Origin: Shewanella sp.
GTDB lineage: Bacteria; Pseudomonadota; Gammaproteobacteria; Enterobacterales; Shewanellaceae
Assembly: GCA_004195335.1 (NCBI GenBank)
Contig: SDWK01000646.1
Coordinates: 1 to 7,277, forward strand
Direction of reading: 5' to 3'
DNA: 7,277 nucleotides
Shown: piece by piece, positions 1 through 7,277 of the stretch
Position numbering within the stretch: position 1 is the first letter of the stretch
Layout of the letters: each line of letters opens with the position of its first letter
The notes under the pieces: generated by a model
The model's input: the letters and a program-made list of their open reading frames with translations, nothing else
Database searches by the model: none
Told to the model about the DNA's origin: nothing
Translations under genes and position numbers: made by a program

Positions 1-183
1 CTATAACTTCTCTGCCGTTTAGCATAAACTCTACACTACCTCTCCATTGGTATATTGCATACACAATACTACATGTGAGACATATGTTGCCGCCATGTTT
101 TTTATTGTTAGTTTTTTGGTTTTGACCATCAAAGTTAACCGAACATAGAGCCTATAAAAAATATAATTCTAGGGAGATGAAGT
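1..183 (+). promoter_or_regulatory. Leader and candidate promoter region of the TonB-dependent receptor gene
   Basis: No gene is visible here. The best sigma70-like candidate is TTGACC at 122-127 followed after 16 bp by CATAGA at 144-149; the -35 is good and the -10 poor. This would start transcription near 155-157 and leave a leader of about 27 bases. A perfect TATAAT lies at 162-167, but it is only 22 bp from the start codon, overlaps the approach to the ribosome binding site and lacks a -35 at 16-18 bp. The ribosome binding site is AGGGAG at 171-176, seven bases before the ATG at 184. No Fur-like box was seen. The promoter assignment is weak; the ribosome binding site is solid. Confidence 0.4.
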
Positions 184-2874
184 ATGAAATTTAATAAAGT
201 TGCTAAGCTGGTTAGTTTGGCTTGTGGTGGCGTAGTAGCGCTATCGGCACCTGTATATGCAATAGAAAATGATGAAGATATTGTAGAGCGTATTGAAGTG
301 ACTGGTTCACGCTTGAAGCGTGTCGATATGGAAGGTGCAAGCCCTGTAACAACCATTACTGCTGAAGATATGGCAACGGCAGGTTTCTCAACGGTAGGTG
401 ATGCACTTAGAGCGTCGACATTGAACTCATTTGGTTCATATGGCGGTACCTCAAACAACAGCTGGTCATCTCAAGCCACTATTCAGCTTAAAGGTGCTGA
501 TGCTAGTCATACTCTGACATTACTTGATGGTAAGCGTATGGCTAAGTCTCCTGTATTAGGTGGCGGTGCGACTAACATCAACACTATTCCAACAGCGGCA
601 GTTGAACGTATTGAAATTTTATCGGATGGTGCTTCTGCTATTTATGGTACAGATGCGATTGCGGGTGTTATCAACATTATCTTGAAGAAAGACTTTGAAG
701 GTGTTGAAGTTAAGCTGCGTGCCGAAGAGCCTCAAGCTGATGGTGGGGGGGATAATCACTCTGCATCATTTACAGGTGGCCTGACTTCAGATAAAGGTAA
801 CTTGATGTTCACCATCGAGCACTTTAAGAAGTCAGGCATTACCTTTGCTGAGCGTCCATATACTGCGGCACACGTTAAAGATGGGCAAGACCCAAGTGAT
901 TATAGAAGCTGGATTGGTTTAAGTCAGACTGGCCGTACCATTGATATGGGGCCAAATGGTGGGTGGGAATACCAAACTCCATTTACTAATTCTGATTTAG
1001 ATTGTGCCGATGTGTATGGTGACAACTTCACTGGCCCACTCAATGATAGCAAGTATGCAGGTGAGACTTCGTGTGCCTATGATTACACCAAAGCGGCTTA
1101 TAACGATGTTGATCAAGAGCGTACTTCAACGCTACTAAATTATTCATACCATATTAGTGATGATATTGAGCTAACCGCGCGTGCATATTGGGCGTCAAAT
1201 ACGACAACTGACGTGTCAGCTCCAATCCCTGGATATATTAGTTTCCCACAAGCTATGCCTGGATACACCACTGCGGAAGGGCTAGATCTTCGTGCCGTGC
1301 CAGAAGGCGGTGCGATGCTTTATCGTTTCGATACCGCAGGTAACCGTGTTCGAGAAAGCACCGATAACATCTATGACTTCTTAGTTGGTCTTGACGGTAC
1401 AACAGATAGCTTCGATTGGAATGCATCGGTGTCATACAATAAGTATGACGTATTTAAGTGGGGAACGGGTTATCAACTAAAAGGCGCGACTACTGATCTC
1501 GTCGGTGCTTGGGATGATGACACTAACTCATTTGAAGGTTGGGACCCACGTGATCCAAATTCAGAGATGCCAGGTGGTGCGACAGCAAACTCAGATGCGC
1601 GCTTAACGAGTAGTGCACTAGAAGTTGATGGTGGCCTTAGTTTTGAACTGTTTGAACTCGCGGGTGGCTCAACGGGTCTGTATGTTGGGGCATCATATCG
1701 TGAAGAGAAGCTCGACTCACAGGTCGATGCCCTCGATGAAGCTGGCTTAATTGCGGGTGGTAGCGGTGGAGCGGGTGGTAGTGGTGAGCGCGATGTGAAG
1801 GCCGTATTTATGGAGATGGCTTTCCCTATTCTAGATAACTTAGAGCTAAACCTTGCTGCACGATATGATGATTACTCTGATTTTGGCGGTACGTTTAACC
1901 CACAAATTTCTGTTCGTTATAATGTCTTAGAGCCGTTGTTGATACGTGCATCTTGGGGAACAGGCTTCAGAGCACCAACACTGGAAGATCTGAATCAATC
2001 TACCAGTGTTGGCTATAATGATGTGACTAATTACCTTAAGTGTTATGAAGACGGGTTGGGCATCGATGGATGTGATATCCAAGACAATGTACCCGTTTCA
2101 ATTGGGCGTAATGAAAACTTAGGTCCAGAAGAGTCTGAATCGTATAACGTAGGTATGGTTTGGGATATTACCGATAACTTTAATATGTCAGTGGATTACT
2201 GGTCACTTGAGACTGAGGGACTGATTGGTTCATTAAATGACAGTGAAATCACTCGTACTCAGGCTGAGTTATGGCAAGCAGCCGATGATGCTGGAGAGCC
2301 GCGTCCTGATGTGAGTGTTATTTATCCTGGTACATCAGTGTCCCAAAATGGTGGGGGTAAGCTGACTTCTATGACCAATGTTTTGCAAAATATTGGTTTG
2401 AGCGAGCGTCAAGGTGTTGATACTAAGTTTGCCTCACTCTTTGAAACAGAAGTGGGTGACTTCAAGCTCGGTCTTGCTTGGTCTCACTACATCAAGTACA
2501 CAGATTCGAGCCCTGAAGGTGGCGTACAAACAGTATCTCGTAACTGGAGTAGTACAGAAGGTTACCCTGATGATCGAGTCAACTTTACCGCTAACTATTT
2601 AGTGGGGGATCATAGTATATTCTATCAAGCAGATTATGTTGATCATCAATCAACAACTGATGACAATGAAGATGGTAGCAGCTATCAGATTGATTCTATT
2701 GTCTATCATACGTTGAGCTACTCATATAATATGCCTTGGAACAACACTCTCTCGGCAGGTATTAATAACCTAACTGATGAAGACCCAAAGTTTGATGCTA
2801 GCGGTGATTATGACGGCAGTATTTACGACATTATTGGCCGTACTTATTGGGTATCTTTCACACAAACTTTCTAA
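184..2874 (+). CDS. TonB-dependent outer-membrane receptor
   Basis: This is an 896-residue outer-membrane beta-barrel receptor that should import a scarce ligand using energy passed from TonB-ExbB-ExbD. Residues 1-26 form a Sec signal peptide (K-rich start, hydrophobic core, VYA/I cleavage). A TonB-box-like IEVTG follows at 37-41. The plug domain spans about 50-167 and includes LLDGKRM, the VERIEILSDGASAIYGTDAIAG segment (140-161) and VINII. The remainder is barrel, ending in aromatic-alternating TYWVSFTQTF with a C-terminal Phe, the usual outer-membrane assembly signal. Two close cysteine pairs (C274/C297 and C620/C630) probably make disulfides in extracellular loops. The ATG follows AGGGAG at 171-176. 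Length and architecture are normal for the family. The substrate cannot be told from sequence: there is no siderophore or vitamin B12 hallmark, no Fur box and no informative neighbour. Peptide, glycan or metal ligands all remain possible. Confidence 0.95.
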   Translation: MKFNKVAKLVSLACGGVVALSAPVYAIENDEDIVERIEVTGSRLKRVDMEGASPVTTITAEDMATAGFSTVGDALRASTLNSFGSYGGTSNNSWSSQATIQLKGADASHTLTLLDGKRMAKSPVLGGGATNINTIPTAAVERIEILSDGASAIYGTDAIAGVINIILKKDFEGVEVKLRAEEPQADGGGDNHSASFTGGLTSDKGNLMFTIEHFKKSGITFAERPYTAAHVKDGQDPSDYRSWIGLSQTGRTIDMGPNGGWEYQTPFTNSDLDCADVYGDNFTGPLNDSKYAGETSCAYDYTKAAYNDVDQERTSTLLNYSYHISDDIELTARAYWASNTTTDVSAPIPGYISFPQAMPGYTTAEGLDLRAVPEGGAMLYRFDTAGNRVRESTDNIYDFLVGLDGTTDSFDWNASVSYNKYDVFKWGTGYQLKGATTDLVGAWDDDTNSFEGWDPRDPNSEMPGGATANSDARLTSSALEVDGGLSFELFELAGGSTGLYVGASYREEKLDSQVDALDEAGLIAGGSGGAGGSGERDVKAVFMEMAFPILDNLELNLAARYDDYSDFGGTFNPQISVRYNVLEPLLIRASWGTGFRAPTLEDLNQSTSVGYNDVTNYLKCYEDGLGIDGCDIQDNVPVSIGRNENLGPEESESYNVGMVWDITDNFNMSVDYWSLETEGLIGSLNDSEITRTQAELWQAADDAGEPRPDVSVIYPGTSVSQNGGGKLTSMTNVLQNIGLSERQGVDTKFASLFETEVGDFKLGLAWSHYIKYTDSSPEGGVQTVSRNWSSTEGYPDDRVNFTANYLVGDHSIFYQADYVDHQSTTDDNEDGSSYQIDSIVYHTLSYSYNMPWNNTLSAGINNLTDEDPKFDASGDYDGSIYDIIGRTYWVSFTQTF
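1753..1788 (+). repeat. 18-bp in-frame tandem duplication (Gly/Ser-rich loop)
   Basis: Two adjacent 18-base units (1753-1770 and 1771-1788) match at 15 of 18 positions and encode AGGSGG then AGGSGE, residues 524-535 of the receptor. The unit is a whole number of codons, so gain or loss of a copy would keep the frame. It sits between barrel-like stretches and probably lengthens a flexible loop or turn. Confidence 0.7.
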
Positions 2875-2925
2875 GTTTGTTTAGCTAAAATTGTCACGTC
2901 CTAATATACGTTGATGATTTTTAAA

Positions 2926-2954
2926 AGCCAGTAGCTATCAGCTGCTGGCTTTTT
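2926..2954. terminator. Bidirectional rho-independent terminator between convergent genes
   Basis: AGCCAGTAGC (2926-2935) pairs with GCTGCTGGCT (2941-2950) across the 5-base loop TATCA, giving a 10-bp stem with one G-T pair. On the + strand a T-run follows (2950-2954, then C and TTT). On the minus strand the A-run at 2923-2926 gives the matching U-tract. It lies 52 bp after the receptor stop and about 20 bp after the thioredoxin-like stop, so it can serve both genes. Confidence 0.88.
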
Positions 2955-2968
2955 CTTTGCACACTTGG

Positions 2969-3505
2969 TTAGTTTAAGATTTTTGCCAAGTCTTTCTCTA
3001 AAGAGACTTCCGGCTTCTCAATAATTCGACCAATCTCTTCGCCTTTTTGCATCACGATAAAGGTGGGGATACGGGTAAAGTCATATTGAGCGGCTAACCC
3101 TTTAGGGTCGGCTTTTTCACGATCGACCCCAATATAAGTAACCTTAATATTAGGATTATTTAGCTCTTCTATGATGCGGATAAAGCGTGGCGTTTCACGA
3201 TGACAATCGGGACACCAGGTGCCGATGATAACGACAACTTCCGTAGGCTCTTTCAGGCTTTTCAATGGTGCAATCGATGCTGTATCGACCTTATACTCTT
3301 TATAGCCTTTGCTGAAATCACTGAGTTCGGTGACTAAGGTTTGAGCTTCAACGGATCCGGTTAATATCACTTCTTGTTTCTCCTCGCTGCATGTGGCGAT
3401 AAAGCCATCTTGCTTGTCTTCGAATGCACAACCACTTTCAGCTAATGTTTGACAGCTAAAAAAGAGGGCTGTTGTGGCAAGTAATGCCTTAACGTTGTTG
3501 TTCAT
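2969..3505 (-). CDS. Exported thioredoxin-fold protein with CPDC active site
   Basis: A 178-residue protein, predicted periplasmic. Residues 1-22 form a Sec signal peptide (MNNNVKALLATTALFF core, cleavage after TLA). Residues 23-85 are a small N-terminal segment with two cysteines (C26, C39) that may form a structural disulfide. A thioredoxin fold runs from about 86 to 178: the active site is GTWCPDC with C98 and C101, and the cis-proline loop is RIPTF with P147. The TlpA/DsbE-like layout suggests thiol-disulfide exchange, as reductant or oxidoreductase, on exported proteins; the direction and partner are not visible. The start is ATG at 3505-3503, with a GAGGT ribosome binding site at 3512-3516. 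It is transcribed alone, with 318 bp upstream, so it has its own promoter, although no convincing -35/-10 pair was found. Confident in fold and export, not in specific role. Confidence 0.88.
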   Translation of the reverse strand: MNNNVKALLATTALFFSCQTLAESGCAFEDKQDGFIATCSEEKQEVILTGSVEAQTLVTELSDFSKGYKEYKVDTASIAPLKSLKEPTEVVVIIGTWCPDCHRETPRFIRIIEELNNPNIKVTYIGVDREKADPKGLAAQYDFTRIPTFIVMQKGEEIGRIIEKPEVSLEKDLAKILN

Positions 3506-3810
3506 GATAATACCTCAGACTCTGGGAGTTCAGCTAGAGTCAAATGAAACGAGTGAACCTCCATTCAATCATTTAGACGCCAGATTTAAAAGAATCGACA
3601 CTTGATGATGCTAGCTGGATCACTGTCTATATTTGTAATCGGAACCTAAGCTCACGTTCTTGTCTGTCGGTAGGTGAGAATAGGGTGAATTATGAGCGGC
3701 TCGTGATTCTAGACCGACATAGGTCAATTCAGCACATCGAGAGGTGTTTGATTCTTTTCTGAGAGCCAGATACAAGAAAACCGCATCAATGCGGCTTTCA
3801 GATCTGGATG

Positions 3811-3823
<13 letters not shown>
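3506..3823. other. 318-bp gene-free interval upstream of the thioredoxin-like gene and downstream of hemB
   Basis: Both flanking genes are on the minus strand, so this holds the 3' end of hemB (including its terminator, listed separately) and the promoter region of the thioredoxin-like gene. Only tiny open frames are present, the longest noticed being 14 codons with no supporting signal. Near the thioredoxin-like start lies an inverted repeat, GACTCT (3518-3523) and AGAGTC (3536-3541), which would form a 6-bp stem with a 12-base loop just upstream of the ribosome binding site. A distant inverted pair, TGTCGG (3665-3670) and CCGACA (3714-3719), is too far apart to call. The only promoter-like pair on the minus strand, TGTCGA then TCTAAA 17 bp on, is weak. 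No known riboswitch or small RNA was recognised. Confidence 0.5.
3774..3794 (-). terminator. Rho-independent terminator after hemB
   Basis: Read on the minus strand, CCGCA (3794-3790) pairs with TGCGG (3785-3781) across a 4-base loop and is followed by TTTTCTT (3780-3774). It starts about 30 bases beyond the hemB stop. An outer pair, CCAGAT at 3766-3771 with ATCTGG at 3802-3807, could form a longer competing stem around it. The core stem is short (5 bp), but the U-tract and position fit well. Confidence 0.78.
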
Positions 3824-4959
<1,136 letters not shown>

Positions 4960-6831
4960 TTAAGACTCTGACGTATAAAGCATTACGCAGTTACGCCCAT
5001 TATTCTTTGCGCGATAAAGTGCTTTATCCGCCTGATCTAATAAGTTATTTGGTTGGTTTTCGGTATTAATGATCTCCGCACTCACTCCTATGCTTATGGT
5101 GAGTGGGATGGTTTTATTTTCCCAGCTGATAGGGAGTTCGGCAACCGCTTTTCTTATCAATTCTGCGACCAGTAAAGCCCCTTCTGCAGCTGTATTAGGC
5201 AATATGATAGCAAACTCCTCACCGCCAAAACGTGATACCAGATCTGCTGGACGCTTTAAATTTTCTTTTAATGTCTGCGCGATGAGTCGTAGAGTCTGAT
5301 CGCCAGCTAAGTGGCCATAGTTATCATTAATGGATTTAAACCTATCGATGTCTAACATCAGCAGAGCCATAGGGGTCTGCTGTCTACGGCTGAGTCGGCC
5401 CTCTGCAAGCAATCGTTTATCGAAAGCTGCACGGTTTCTAACTCCGGTTAAGCTGTCTATCGTAGCCTGCTCGGTGAGTTTTTGGTTGGCTTCGTTCAAC
5501 TCTCTCAGTGCGACTTCGAGCTCTAAGGTACGCCCTTGAACCATCTGCTCGAGTTTTTCATTGCTATCGGCCTCGATGAGGAGAGCTTCTTCACGGGTTT
5601 GCCTGATCCTTTGAGCCTGTAACAGTGCTTCTTGCTGGATCCTGATTTTTGCCTTGCGTTCATCGTTATAGCGAATGGCCAAGATGGCAGCCATAAATAG
5701 AATCTCAAACGTTAACCCCAGCATTACAGGCGTGAGGGGCTTTATCGGTAGCTGAATAACACCTAAATACATCAAACCCGTGATGAAAGAACCAACTAAC
5801 ATACCGCCCCAGGCAAGGGTGTATAATTTAGCGAGTTTATAGCCCTTGAAGGCCTGAATTACAGCCATTCCCATCAACAATACGGTAATGAACAGAACCG
5901 AAATGATGTCGATATACAGGGCGAGAGCATAATCTAAAAAAGGTGTCGTTAAAGTCAGCAAGAGTGCATAGGCCGCACCATAACGACAGATGCGTAACAT
6001 GCGAACATTATGGTATTTTAACTGGAGTACTTTTTCGGTAAAAAGTAGTGCAAAAAGCATCGTCAATGGAATGAGTAGTGGAACCATCAACTGTTGAAGA
6101 GTAGGCCAATTCGGCCAAATAAAGCGAAATGAAAATCCATGCAGAGTCGCAACCAGCAAGGTTACTGAGAGCACATACCCCGAATAATAACTGTAGCTAA
6201 AAGAGCGGGAGGTTATCGCGATAAAAAGACTGAATAGACCGATAGCCGTCAATGCACCTAGCTGAAAGCCATGCGTTAACGAGGTGGCTTCAATATTTTG
6301 GGCAAAGGAATTTTGCGACCATAGACTTAGTGGTAATGACGCACTTCCTTCAGTCTCTATCTTAAGGTAGAAAGTATGTCGCTCCTCGGGCTTTAACTCG
6401 AAAGGGTAGAGGAAATTATTATTGATCACCGGCCGTTGAGAAAAGGGGAAGCTGTCGCCCATCACGACTTTGTCGATTATCTTGTGCTGAATGACATGAT
6501 AGAGCTCTATTCTGTCAATATGAGGGTTTGCGAGTGAAAGTATGCGATCAATCTCTTTCGCTTCGGAATTGTAGACACTAAATTTGACCCAAAAAGGATC
6601 TATGCCGATGTGATTGTTGTATTCAGAGGGTAAGCGGTGCCATTGGTTTGATCTTAAGCGTCTTACCTGCTCTATCTTTTTACTCTCATTGGCTGGAACA
6701 AAATAAAGCCAGGGGGAAAGTTCGAGCACATTCTCTTCATCACCACCGATGGCGAGAATGGTCTCAGCCCTGACTCCGGTAGAGAGTAGCACGATGAAAG
6801 CTAGTAGAAGCCAGCCGTTATACCGAATCAA
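4960..6831 (-). CDS. Membrane diguanylate cyclase with 7TMR-DISM sensor (7TMR-DISMED2, 7TM, GGDEF)
   Basis: The 623-residue protein is predicted to make cyclic di-GMP from two GTP at the inner membrane. The order is: signal peptide 1-22 (cleavage after VRA); periplasmic 7TMR-DISMED2-like beta domain about 25-175 (WVKFSVYN, FYLKIETEG); seven membrane helices about 186-388; a charged helical linker, probably coiled coil, 389-455; GGDEF domain 456-620. The GGDEF domain shows DSLTGVRNR (459-467), the metal-binding LDIDRFK with D494, NDNYGHLAGD (502-511) and the active site GGEEF (536-540). An inhibitory site RPAD (527-530) sits exactly five residues before it, so feedback inhibition by product is expected. 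No EAL or HD-GYP domain is present. The start is TTG, the only usable start after an in-frame TAG upstream; the next candidate, GTG at codon 14, would destroy the signal peptide. It overlaps tatD by 4 bp and lacks a strong ribosome binding site. The DISMED2 ligand is unknown; the fold often suggests carbohydrate or other small-molecule binding. Confidence 0.93.
   Translation of the reverse strand: MIRYNGWLLLAFIVLLSTGVRAETILAIGGDEENVLELSPWLYFVPANESKKIEQVRRLRSNQWHRLPSEYNNHIGIDPFWVKFSVYNSEAKEIDRILSLANPHIDRIELYHVIQHKIIDKVVMGDSFPFSQRPVINNNFLYPFELKPEERHTFYLKIETEGSASLPLSLWSQNSFAQNIEATSLTHGFQLGALTAIGLFSLFIAITSRSFSYSYYSGYVLSVTLLVATLHGFSFRFIWPNWPTLQQLMVPLLIPLTMLFALLFTEKVLQLKYHNVRMLRICRYGAAYALLLTLTTPFLDYALALYIDIISVLFITVLLMGMAVIQAFKGYKLAKLYTLAWGGMLVGSFITGLMYLGVIQLPIKPLTPVMLGLTFEILFMAAILAIRYNDERKAKIRIQQEALLQAQRIRQTREEALLIEADSNEKLEQMVQGRTLELEVALRELNEANQKLTEQATIDSLTGVRNRAAFDKRLLAEGRLSRRQQTPMALLMLDIDRFKSINDNYGHLAGDQTLRLIAQTLKENLKRPADLVSRFGGEEFAIILPNTAAEGALLVAELIRKAVAELPISWENKTIPLTISIGVSAEIINTENQPNNLLDQADKALYRAKNNGRNCVMLYTSES
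6828..6831 (-). promoter_or_regulatory. TTGA stop/start overlap coupling tatD to the cyclase gene
   Basis: On the minus strand the cyclase start TTG (6831-6829) and the tatD stop TGA (6830-6828) share bases in TTGA. The bases upstream (GGGTTGACGG) give no strong Shine-Dalgarno match. This layout is typical of termination-reinitiation, and a weak TTG start would keep the cyclase at low level relative to TatD. The overlap is seen; the coupling is inferred. Confidence 0.65.
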
Positions 6832-7277
6832 ACCGTCAACCCAAAAAAGTTGACACTATTTTGATAAGTCTGTGCAGAGAATAGTTCGGCATCTTGGCCT
6901 CTAAGCTTCGCAACGTATTGGGAGATATAGGGAAGATACTGAGGTTCATTTTTACTGGATTTTGGCTTAGGACGCATACTTCTTGGCAGCAAGTAAGGGC
7001 TATCTGTTTCGATTAAGATGCGATTATCCGGAATATCAATAACCAGCTCAGCTAATTCCTGGCCTCTGCGCTCGTCACAGACCCAGCCAGTAATCCCAAG
7101 GTGCATATCTAACTCGAGATAAGCTTCCATGCTCTTCCTGTTTCCTGTGAAGCAATGCAGCAGTACGCCGGTAAGCTCGCTGCGGTATTCTTTCACTATG
7201 GCTAAGAAGTCCGAGTGGGCATCACGTTCATGCATGAGTACAGGCATTTTGAGTTCGACGGCAAGGGCTAACTGTTC
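6828..7277 (-). CDS. tatD: TatD family metal-dependent hydrolase (5' part outside the window)
   Basis: The reading frame is open to the window edge, so only the C-terminal 149 residues are visible, beginning EQLALAVELKMPVLMHERDA. About 110 residues of a roughly 260-residue TatD should lie beyond 7277. Family marks, numbered from the first visible residue, are the metal-binding His of MHERDA (H16), HCFTG (H41) and the ETDSPYLLP Asp (D92). The MRPKPKSSKNEP and FFGLTV ends resemble E. coli TatD more than its paralogues YcfH and YjjV. TatD proteins are cytoplasmic metal-dependent nucleases (3'-5' exonuclease activity has been reported for E. coli TatD), and despite the name are not needed for twin-arginine export. 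An internal ATG at 7247-7245 is not the start, because conserved residues continue before it. tatABC is expected upstream but not seen. Confidence 0.92.
   Translation of the reverse strand, partial: EQLALAVELKMPVLMHERDAHSDFLAIVKEYRSELTGVLLHCFTGNRKSMEAYLELDMHLGITGWVCDERRGQELAELVIDIPDNRILIETDSPYLLPRSMRPKPKSSKNEPQYLPYISQYVAKLRGQDAELFSAQTYQNSVNFFGLTV

Noticed and set aside
74..96. TGTGA at 75-79 as a CRP-type site
   Set aside because: The matching TCACA half six bases on is absent.
162..167. Perfect TATAAT upstream of the receptor gene as its -10 box
   Set aside because: It is 22 bp from the start codon and has no -35 at 16-18 bp; transcription would begin within the ribosome binding site. Probably just AT-rich leader.
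1..183. Fur-type iron box in the receptor leader
   Set aside because: No GATAATGAT-like dyad is present, so iron control is not supported by sequence.
3440..3505. Thioredoxin-like protein as a lipoprotein with C18 as the acylated cysteine
   Set aside because: FFSC is a poor lipobox, while a standard signal-peptidase I site (TLA/E) follows at residue 22.
3541..3655. Short plus-strand peptides of 10 and 14 codons in the gap between hemB and the thioredoxin-like gene
   Set aside because: They have no clear ribosome binding site or other coding signal.
5069..5708. Open frames on the opposite strand or in another frame inside the cyclase gene
   Set aside because: They show no recognisable domain, low-quality composition and lie wholly within the well-supported GGDEF and linker coding sequence; they are shadows. 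The same applies to those inside the receptor and hemB genes.
6790..6831. GTG at codon 14 as the cyclase start instead of TTG
   Set aside because: It would remove the positively charged start and half of the hydrophobic core of the signal peptide.

Overview
The window reads as a chromosomal segment of a marine gammaproteobacterium, most likely Shewanella. The pointers are moderate GC, a roughly 900-residue TonB-dependent receptor of the kind Shewanella carries in many copies, a HemB of the Asp-rich (Pseudomonas-like) metal type, and an apparent tatD - diguanylate cyclase - hemB run. The genus call is inference from protein character and recalled gene order; no search was run, and the species cannot be resolved.

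Layout. Bases 1-183 are a gene-free leader with a weak promoter candidate and a good ribosome binding site. A complete TonB-dependent outer-membrane receptor follows on the + strand (184-2874). It converges on a minus-strand gene for an exported thioredoxin-fold protein with a CPDC active site (2969-3505); a symmetric hairpin with T-runs on both sides (2926-2950) can terminate both. After 318 bp without a gene comes a minus-strand block, read from right to left: the 3' part of tatD (6828 to beyond the window end), a 7TMR-DISM/GGDEF diguanylate cyclase (4960-6831) and hemB (3824-4840), closed by a hairpin terminator at 3774-3794.

How the genes may work together. tatD and the cyclase overlap by 4 bp (TTGA), which suggests translational coupling. 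hemB follows after a 119-bp gap and may be in the same transcript or have its own promoter. The upstream gene just beyond 7277 is expected, but not seen, to be tatC. The cyclase carries intact catalytic (GGEEF) and product-inhibition (RPAD) motifs, so it should make cyclic di-GMP in response to a periplasmic or membrane signal that cannot be named. HemB makes porphobilinogen for haem, for which cytochrome-rich Shewanella has heavy demand. The receptor and thioredoxin-like protein are envelope proteins with no visible functional link to this block.

I saw no mobile element, CRISPR array, tRNA or rRNA, and no strong case for a new multi-gene system. The most useful oddities are at translation starts: hemB uses GTG with an out-of-frame ATG-TGA start-stop two bases upstream, and the cyclase uses a coupled TTG. 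Others are a 9-bp hairpin holding the hemB stop codon in its loop, an 18-bp in-frame tandem duplication and a G7 run in the receptor gene.
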